Of a stretch of 64,000 bases of DNA, positions 56,703-64,000 are shown in pieces. The notes beneath the pieces were generated by a model, which saw nothing but the letters and a program-made list of their open reading frames with translations, ran no database searches and was not told the DNA's origin. Source of the stretch: Hexactinellida sp. DTS-2022 (Eukaryota; Porifera; Hexactinellida); NCBI GenBank assembly GCA_028753945.1, contig JAPNXP010000002.1, forward strand, positions 2,356,001-2,420,000. The letters run 5' to 3'. The translations under genes and the position numbers were made by a program. Position 1 is the first letter of the stretch. Each line of letters opens with the position of its first letter.

Positions 56703-56755
56703 GCATTCTATACATAAGGCAATGGATTTCTGTACCAGGGATTGGTTAGTATAGT
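56703..56755. mobile_element. Solo end of the P1 family
   Basis: CATTCTATACATAAGGCAAT and CCAGGGATTGGTTAGTATA reproduce the terminal and subterminal words of P1 (44-110) with a 13-bp deletion between. No opposite end is visible nearby. Confidence 0.75.
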
Positions 56756-57166
56756 AAACTAAATTGATGCAATTCGATTATTCAGCGTGCTTCTACTTAT
56801 GTAATTGTTTTTTATAAATATGGACATGTATCGGACGCATATTTATGAGGTACCACTTGGTCGAAATGACGTCACCGTATTGTATAATAGGCAAATATGC
56901 CAAAACTTAGAACGCATGTGAAATATTAAATTTCGCTTTCTAAAACAAATTGCTGTGACTAGCCCATCTAGGTGTCATTTACATAAAAAACTAAGGATCA
57001 TATATAGAATGTTACCACATTCCTCTGTTTCCAAGGAAATGTGAATTCAATGCTTGAGGCCATATCTCGATAAGGAATATTGTTACAAGTTAGCCAATGG
57101 GTCCAATTGATAGCCCATCCTCAACTTCCTATTCAATGATAATACAATTCGATGCTCTATCTCCAA

Positions 57167-57333
57167 CAGTAGCGTAGCCATCTTTTTTATTCGGGGGGGG
57201 CCAAGGTAGTTCCAAACCCATATTCCCTTGGGTTTTCCACTGATTTGGATAGATAGATATAATTTTAACTAATGAGCAAAATATTTCGGGGGGGGCCATG
57301 GCCCCCTTGGCCCCCCCCCTGGCTACGCTACTG
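57167..57333. mobile_element. hAT-type MITE
   Basis: 167 bp, ends CAGTAGCGTAGCCA and exact complement, perfect 8-bp duplication ATCTCCAA (57159-57166, 57334-57341). GGGGGGGCC runs lie inside both ends. It sits between inverted arms (57130-57166 and 57405-57450, GATGCTCTATCTCCAA type) of an older foldback repeat related to 60000-60170. Confidence 0.93.
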
Positions 57334-57779
57334 ATCTCCAACCAATTTTCTTATAATTGTGATTATTGTAATATACATTCAATTTGTTATGCACATTTTG
57401 CGCAAGATTTGTTGGAGATAGAGCATCGAATGTATTATCAATGAATAAGAAGTCGTAAGTCGTAAGAGATAGCAGAATCTAATGTTAAAGGGTCTTGGGA
57501 CGGAATCGTTGGCGTTGGCGATTTGCTGATCTAGCTAAAGCTGTGACGACTCAACTGATATACTAGGTTCAATTATATTTATAAGTACATCATTGGCAAT
57601 AGTTTGTCCAGATCTACATACTATTTGAGAAGTAGCCTTCTCTTTTATTTCTACTCAAACTTTGGTACCTGAAGAGGATGGGTGGGTATGTGGCTGTGGG
57701 CCTAGAAGGATTAACAATAGTACATATTATCGTTGGTCAGTGATCGTTTAAATACAGAGATTAATATTACATACCAGAC

Positions 57780-58520
57780 CTGAGAGTGCTGCCTGTTGTA
57801 TAGCAGTGGCTCTGCAAGTATGTAGTTTGCTTCGCTTACTACAAGTCCGGCGGGTAATTACTTCTCCCTTAAATTTAACAGTATACTTTAAATCACGGCT
57901 GTCAATTTCGAATGAACCACCTCTGACTTCCAGTCCTCACAATATCAATTCAATTATTGGGTACATTGAATTGAGAGTATTAGAGGGATTAATTTCTTCT
58001 AAATACTCTTCCTTTGTGTGCACTGGTGTTTTAGGTATGTCAATTTCAAAAAATCACAAGATGAGACAGTAGATTCTAAATTTAATTAATTCGAGATTGC
58101 CTTCAGGATTCAAATGCGACACTGATTTTTGTTTCATCATCTAATTCCAAATAACCTGTATCAGCGATACTGAAAGTGCTGCTGGCTACAAAGTTCCCCT
58201 CAGTATTGAAATGGGTGTAGTTAGAAATATTCAAGTCAAATGTTGGAACGAGCTGGGCACAAGGTAGTTTCCGGAGAAGCTACTGGTGTACTATTTGCGA
58301 ATTGCAGAAAAGTATTATTTTTAATATTAATATGTATACTTCAGCAACTGATATCTGTTCATTTCCGTTAGGGAAAATTAGGGAACAACATGTGCTATAC
58401 CAATCTATATTCGTTTCTCCGCTAACAGCCTGGCGATATACATCTTGTGAAACGCCGGTTCCGAAAATTCTGTGAATCCAATGTCCACAAGGTTCACATT
58501 GGAAACCAGGCTAGACGGAA
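57780..58520 (-). pseudogene. MULE-associated fragment: PHD-like finger plus FLYWCH
   Basis: Reading from 58520: FQCEPCGHWIHRIFGTGVSQ, DVYRQAVSGETNIDWYSTCC, a Cys/His cluster (CxxC, H, C lost to F, WxxxCC) of the kind that precedes FLYWCH domains in invertebrate MULE proteins. Then RKLPCAQLVPTFDLN and, at 57990-57790, RGGSFEIDSRDLKYTVKFKG followed by RRTCSKRSKLHTCRATA, the cysteine core of a FLYWCH finger. Several stops. No catalytic MULE core is visible below 57780. Confidence 0.6.
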
Positions 58521-58603
58521 TTTTTGGACTTGGTAGTAAAATGTATTTATAATGAAAAATAGGGGAAAGTTTAATGAATGAAAAAAGAATCAGTAGGTAA
58601 TAG

Positions 58604-60490
58604 CATAGCAGACTTCTTTAATATAGGGACTGTAAACTTCGTTTTATGGTAAAATTAGCGTAGGCCTAAAACAGTATTGTTACTTATTGATATCCCGTAA
58701 TCCGCTAATGCTAGACACAGGAAATGTATTATTGTCGTATAGGAAGTCATATTTTGGGAGTCCAACGGTTATATTAGTTTATCGAAAATATTTGTGGAAT
58801 GTAAGTTATGCGATTTTCACACTCTTCCATATATGGTAATATTGTTAAAATCTCGAGATTACTTAACTATATACATATGAAATGTATCATTTTCATACAG
58901 GAAATCATATTTTGGGAGTCCAACGGTCATATTGGTTTATCGAAAATATTTGTGGAATGTAAGTTATGCGATTCTCACACCTTTCCATATATGGTAATAT
59001 TGTTAAAATCTCGAGATTAGTTAGTTTTATACATATTAAATTTATTATTGCCGAATGGGAAATGGGAATTCATATTTAGGGACTCAGTAGATCACATTGA
59101 TTTACCTAAGGCGTTCCCCTTAGCCTATATTATTTTGGCACTCTTCACAGGAGGATTGCCCCGACCCTGTTTTGTAGTTTAGCTAATTCTTACCTATCAG
59201 AAATCAGGAATTATGTTGTTTATTAAAAAAAAACAAGGCTGGATTCGGTTAACCGGTTAACCGTTGCTGACATCGGTTAACGGTTAGAGATTTTATTAAC
59301 CAGTTTGCCCGTCTGTTGAATAACAGCAGAGTTATTGGGAAATTAATGTATAAAGTATTAAAAACTTTTGAATTTTATCAGAATATGAGTCCTAAATCCA
59401 TTTCTCATCACCACTTAATAAATTTTATTGGACAACATTGATTTAAATATAGATTTGAAAGAAATTTATCAAGATTTTTAAATAAACAATATAATGACAG
59501 ATATCTGATAGGTAAGAATTAGCTAAACTACAAAACAGGGTCGGGGCAATCCTCCTGTGGAGAGTGCCAAAATAATAATATAGGCTGAGGGAACTCCTTA
59601 GGTAAATCAATGTGATCCACTGAGTCCCTAAATATGAATTCACATTTCCCATTTGCCAACATGGCCTACTTAATATACGGCTATATATGTCGCCGAGAAG
59701 GCCATAAAACAAAGAGGCCAGTTTCTAATTTTCAAAATGGAGAAATGATCTATATTCGAATAATTAGCAATGATAGAGCTGAAAAGTGTATTATAACTAT
59801 ATAGGAATATGGCATCCAGGTATACATAGCACCCTCCAGAATTGTGATATGTCATCATCTGATGACGTTATGGTAATTTTGGTTGCGAATTATCTTGTTT
59901 TTCTATCATATTCTTAACATAGTTAAACGCGTTATAAATGTTCAAAATTGGAACATGGTTATACCCAGAAGTAGTAGAATAAAATATATCGAAATTATAA
60001 ATGGAATGTTGACACATTCCTAGGTTGCCATGGAAAATGTATATTACCTAAATGTGCCATAACTCAAAAACTATGAATGTTATGTAAACTAGACTGGTAC
60101 TGATCTGTCCAGAATAGGTAACTTCCTATTCATCGATAATACATTTTATATTCCGAACTTCAATAATCTTTGAGATAGTGAGTTATTACCTAATAATGAA
60201 TTAAGTGTTAATACATTTCATATGTATATAGTTAATTAATCTCGAGATTTTAACAATATTACCATATGTGGAAGGGTGTGAAAATCGCATAACTTACATT
60301 CCACAAATATTTTCGATAAACCAATATGTCCGTTGGACTCCCAAATATGACTTCCTATACGACAATAATATATTTCCTGTGTCTAGCATTAGCGGATTAC
60401 GGGATATCAATAAGTAACGATACTGTTTTAGGCCTACGCTAATTTTACCGTAAAACGAAGTTTACAGTCCCTATATTGAAGAAATCCCTG
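58604..60490. mobile_element. Foldback element FB-A, copy 2
   Basis: 1,887 bp, flanked by 7-bp GTAATAG (58597-58603, 60491-60497). The left arm 58612-59340 follows copy 1 closely, including the ~160-bp tandem duplication and GGTTAACC block. The right arm is in two pieces (59480-59655 and 60208-60490) because of a ~550-bp insertion. The left tip reads CATAGCAGACTTC instead of CAGGGACTTC. The centre lacks the CATGGCC segment of copy 1. Confidence 0.85.
59660..60207. mobile_element. Insertion in the right arm of FB-A copy 2
   Basis: Begins with a P-related end, CATGGCCTACTTAATATACG (59660), then unrelated sequence and a block (ACATTCCTAGGTTGCCATGG, CTTCCTATTCATCGATAATAC) shared with 57010-57150. 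No right-hand terminus matching the left. Confidence 0.6.
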
Positions 60491-60529
60491 GTAATAGTAA
60501 GGAAAACCAAAGATAAGTAAAGAGACAGG

Positions 60530-60870
60530 TAAGTCCAAATATCAAGCTCAGGTCCTAATATCCCTTTCTGGTACAAATATTCCGTTCAATACCAAATATC
60601 CCGTTCAGCTCCAAATATCTCGTTCAAGTCTAAATATCCCGTTCTGGTGCATATATTCCTTCAGGTCCAATTATCCCGTTTAGGTCCAAATATCCCATTC
60701 AGGTCCAAATATCCTAGTAGATCCAAAAATCCCGTTTCAGGTCCAAATATCCCTTCAAGTCCATATAATCCGTTCAGTTCCAAATATCCCGGTCAGGTCC
60801 AATTATCCCTATTAGGCCGTTATATCCTGTTAGGTTCCAAATATCCCACTCAGGTCATATTTAATTCTAT
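60530..60870. repeat. Degenerate short tandem repeat
   Basis: About 18-20 head-to-tail variants of CAGGTCCAAATATCCCGTT (15-18 bp). Units have drifted, suggesting an old array. Confidence 0.9.
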
Positions 60871-61109
60871 CTGTCCAGTATGGGGTAAAATATTCTCTTA
60901 TGTCCTATTTTTTCCGTTTTATTTACCCTTTTCTATTCATTTTATTTCCGTCATAATTTGATGCAATTTTTTCAAAAACATTGTATTGTGTACTTTCAAT
61001 CAATTTACCAAAATCCCGTCTAGTCGATGTTTATCGTATTAATTAATTCCATTTTGAAGCAAATTTATATACTATCCTTAAAAATGAATTTGAACAATTT
61101 ACAGGGTTT

Positions 61110-61282
61110 CATACAGGGGAGGGAGTTGTAGGGGGGCATTTGCCCCCCCTGCTCCTCCAAGCTCCCCCCTAGAAAAACCATTTAACCCACGAAGTTTAAT
61201 TTATGCCCACCCCCCCTAAAGAGCATACATTTCCCAGAGTGCCCCCCTTGATAATTTACATAACCCAGATTTCCCCCCTTGT
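61110..61282. repeat. Poly-C/poly-G low-complexity tract
   Basis: Repeated CCCCCC blocks (61146-61270) after GGAGGGAGTTGTAGGGGGGC; resembles the inside of a decayed hAT MITE of the 57167 type, but no termini found. Confidence 0.6.
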
Positions 61283-61290
61283 ATGCAAAT

Positions 61291-61590
61291 CAGTGCTCGA
61301 CAAATTAGGTGGTTTCGTGGCGTTAGCCACCAAAAATCTTATTTAAGCCAGCAAATTTTGCCTTCGGTGGCTAAACTAATCTACCATAAATTGTGGATTA
61401 TTTGACTTTATTTATATTATATTTTTCGTTGCATTATTCGTTATTAACAATAGTGTTGTTTTACGGCATCTGAACTTTGTTAAGTCATCATTGGTGTGTT
61501 AAACCGGCCGTTGTTTATTTTTTAGCCACCATGGAAAGTGAGGTGGTGGCTTAACTAGCCACCATCAAAATTTCATTTTGTCGAGCACTG
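61291..61590. mobile_element. hAT-type MITE
   Basis: 300 bp, ends CAGTGCTCGACAAA and inverted CAGTGCTCGACAAA; perfect 8-bp duplication ATGCAAAT (61283-61290, 61591-61598). Internal GTGGCTA(A) words in both orientations. Confidence 0.94.
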
Positions 61591-61776
61591 ATGCAAATCC
61601 TGTTAGAAACACTGATTTATATTCATGCAATCAAGCTTCTACTATCATTATATCATTGGTACACTTAAATAAATAAATTCAGTCAACTCATAGCCTAATA
61701 GAACATAAGGCCTTTTCACTACTTTGGGCCAGGGATAAGAGAAAGTAGAGTTTTTAAGGTGTAATTATAACATTAC

Positions 61777-61891
61777 ACAGCTGATGTATGTAAAACGTCC
61801 AAAGTTAATAATTCATGTGTATATTTAATGCATATATGCATTAATATACACATGAATTATTAACTTTGGACGTTTTACATACATCAGTTGT
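61777..61891. other. Long near-perfect palindrome 1
   Basis: Arms of about 56 bp (ACAGCTGATGTATGTAAAAC... and complement) with one mismatch, one extra T and virtually no loop (centre about 61834). Confidence 0.95.
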
Positions 61892-61892
61892 C

Positions 61893-61947
61893 AAGCGACC
61901 TGACTATATGTAGTGTATATTATACACTGCATATAGTCAGGTCGCTT
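61893..61947. other. Long near-perfect palindrome 2
   Basis: AAGCGACCTGACTATATG at 61893 is inverted at the end (61947); arms about 27 bp with one mismatch, no loop. It starts one base after palindrome 1. Confidence 0.95.
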
Positions 61948-62216
61948 AACATCGATTTCGCGAAACGCTGGACAAATGCACCAAATTTTTTATACGTAAT
62001 CTTTATGACCCTGGCATCAAATTTTTCCGCGGCCCCACGACGAACGGATACATTTTCGATGTTCTCTTGGACTTTAAAAATTGCGGCTCTCTACTAAATC
62101 GCCGGTATTACCCCGAACGGCAACTATCCAAAATCAACTCTGGTCTACTTTTAAAGACCAGATTCGTTGTCCACATGAAAAATCCGTCGTTTAAGGAGTC
62201 ACTTGCCCATAGTTTA

Positions 62217-62370
62217 TCCCTAGCAACGCAATAATATCTCAGGAATGTGACAACATTCCTTTCTCAAATTTGTCCTAAACCTATCATGTGACCCCTTGTT
62301 CGACTCCCAACAGCTATCTGAGTCTAGTTATAAACATAGATACACTCTAAATCGTTATCTGATGCTGTTT
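62217..62370. repeat. Fragment of the CAACGCTGGAATG foldback family
   Basis: TAGCAACGCAATAATATCTC, ATGTGACCCCTTGTTCGACT and TATCTGAGTCTAGTTATAAACAT correspond to 30110-30260 and 40595-40740, one arm only. Confidence 0.65.
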
Positions 62371-62882
62371 ACGACAATTTCTTTAGTTATCATTACAGTA
62401 TATTCTCTCTAATAGTCCACCAGTGGGTAAAAGGATCCAGGTGGACTATTAGAGAACATGGACCATTAACGAATTTAGCCTTAAGTAACATCAAGTATAT
62501 ATAATATACTAACATACGCTATAGTAGAACTCGGTTAAGACGTACCACCCTGGGAAACAAGAAACGGTACGTACTAACTGAGGTACGTAATGGTGGGGAT
62601 AATGGTGGGGACATCTGATTTGTGGCCAAATTATCACAATATCCAATGTATCACTATATCCAATATATCACTCTACCCATTATATCACTATATCCACTGT
62701 ATCACCGCATCTAATATATGACTACACATTGTCAATACTTATAATTCTTTTCACAATATAAGTCAAATTCCTTATCAAATTCAAGTGGTAACGATATTTA
62801 TACTGTAAAATATAAAATTATGGGGTCCTAGGAAGGTCAAAAATCCAATATTCTTTTGTAATCTGTACACAAATTATCACTA

Positions 62883-63066
62883 CAGGTAAACCTCCCAAAG
62901 CGGCACCTCCGAGTAGCGGCAGCCTCCGAGAAGCGGCACAAAATCATTCTCCCGATGGGTGCCGCTTTGGGAGTTTTACCTTACGAGCAACCTCCCAAAG
63001 CGGCAACCTCCGAGAAGCGGCACAAAATTATTCTCCCGATGGGCGCCGCTTTGGGAGGTTTACCTG
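62883..63066. mobile_element. Dimeric pogo-like MITE
   Basis: TA on both sides, ends CAGGTAAACCTCCCAAAGCG and its complement. Two near-identical hairpin units in tandem (62883-62980 and 62988-63066), each with CTCCCAAAGCGGC...GCCGCTTTGGGAG. Confidence 0.88.
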
Positions 63067-63399
63067 TATATCCAATAATGATATCACTATAACCAATAAA
63101 ATTTGTATGGGATTTGATCGGGGACGCACCTAAAGCTGCAAAATTATCACTATATCCAATATCACTATATCTATTATGTACTGTATTAGACATTAGCCTC
63201 TTTAATAAAGCATATGACAATAAAAAGATTTAAAGAATCCGAAATTAAATAATTATTTCGAGCTAAGTTTGAGGATATTCCTTCCAGATTTTTCGAATGG
63301 CTTTGTATCCTATCCGAATTGATGTTCTTCGCCATGTTATTTAGAAAACAATTGCTTGCCATTCCTAATATTCCATGTAACACTTCTTTTCCTTCATAG

Positions 63400-64000
63400 A
63401 AACAATGTGAACACTCATAAGTCCAATCGCCGCAGCCTTTACTTTCGAGCTTAAGGATAGTGAGCTGAAGTAGTTTAACTCATGGGTGTGAAATATGAAA
63501 TCTTTCAGGAGAACAGGAGAATGCTCGAGGGTGAAAACTACACTCAAAACTTGTTTCGAGGGCCACTTTAGCCAACCACGATCTGAAAGATGAATTAATT
63601 GAAAAGTTGTTTGAATTTCTTGAGTAAGGGCAGCTACATTTGAATAATCGAATATCCTCAGGGCAGGCTAGGAAAATTTATGATTTATTTGATTTTTTTG
63701 GGAAATTAAAATCATTGATTTGAATGAACATAACTCAAATTATATAATAGGTATTCAATTGCGAATTTCGCAGTAAGTATACTTTGTAATATTACGTCGA
63801 AATAACTACGATTGCAATAGGTATCACCATTTTCAAATAGTAAAAATCAACATTAAATCATTTGATTTTGATTTTATTTAAAAAAATCATTATTTTACCA
63901 TTCCTGCCTCAGGGCAAGGCTCACATTCTTCCTCTCTAGGGCGGATGGCCAATTGGCCAATAAGACTTGTAAGTCAACTTCGGTGCAAGTTTTGCAACTG
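63400..64000 (-). pseudogene. P-transposase fragment (P5), cut by the window edge
   Basis: From the right edge: LAPKLTYKSYWP (matching APKLTSKACWPSSLERQ of P1), then, once the MITE at 63664-63906 and one TSD copy are skipped, LERKNVSLALRIF (P1 LERQNVNLALKIF) and, near 63590-63550, LIHLSDRGWLKWPSKQV (P1 LIELLDRGSLKYPS). Most of the sequence between ALRIF and the DRG block is missing, an internal deletion. Inactive. Confidence 0.8.
63664..63906. mobile_element. hAT-type MITE in P5
   Basis: Flanked by 8-bp CCTCAGGG (63656-63663, 63907-63914). Ends CAGGCTAGGAAAAT and inverted CAGGAATGGTAAAAT, imperfect; interior of ATTTGATT-type repeats as at 5690-5905. Confidence 0.85.

Noticed and set aside
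60647..60961. 104-codon frame over the degenerate tandem repeat
   Set aside because: Product of the CAGGTCCAAATATCCC repeat only.

Overview
This is a window of nuclear DNA from an AT-rich, TE-laden eukaryote, almost certainly an invertebrate animal. The evidence is two spliced host genes with animal-type proteins (an NHE6/7/9-class Na+/H+ exchanger and importin beta-1), THAP-type P-element transposases, FLYWCH/RING MULE transposases, mariners and many hAT and pogo-like MITEs. I cannot name the species. I see no reverse transcriptase, LTR or bacterial gene: recognisable mobile DNA is almost all class II (cut-and-paste) plus Helentron/SINE-like repeats of uncertain class.

Host genes, both on +. 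(1) A Na+/H+ exchanger: exons 21064-21552, 25046-25397 and, across a 16.7-kb intron, a probable terminal exon 42118-42241; splice phases agree (1/1 and 2/2). (2) Importin beta-1 first coding exon 53799-54267; the rest lies beyond the window after an intron of more than 9.7 kb.

Layout. 37-3988: near-complete P element (101-bp TIRs, 7-bp TSD) whose THAP transposase has one frameshift and one stop. 4087-5966: a second, internally deleted P-type element. 6-13 kb: repeats, a MITE and a degraded P transposase (8.8-10.9 kb). 13.93-20.92 kb: a 7-kb foldback nest holding a 2.2-kb palindromic element, pogo-like MITEs and a hairpin/tandem-repeat element with ~142-bp units. 21-25.4 kb: exchanger exons. 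25.4-42.1 kb: the exchanger intron, holding a FLYWCH-MULE-RING transposon (29721-32527) and a three-layer nest in which a mariner is cut by a GC-rich MULE (34546-39961, 10-bp TSD) and by a hAT element (40064-40901, 8-bp TSD). 42.6-48.1 kb: a second mariner, two hAT MITEs with exact TSDs, P-related MITEs and a Tc1-type MITE. 48346-51083: a third P element with TIRs and a 7-bp TSD. 51.4-64 kb: hAT/Tc1 MITEs, importin beta, a PHD+FLYWCH MULE fragment, a second copy of the foldback element, degenerate tandem repeats, paired long palindromes and a P fragment cut by a hAT MITE.

Main points of interest: the GC-rich MULE carries two convergent transposase copies whose translations are identical over 390 residues, inside a transcribed host intron, so it could make long hairpin RNA (compare maize Mu killer); a P superfamily lineage with 7-bp TSDs and related MITEs; a MULE transposase ending in a RING finger; and several insertions whose pre-insertion site can be reconstructed exactly.
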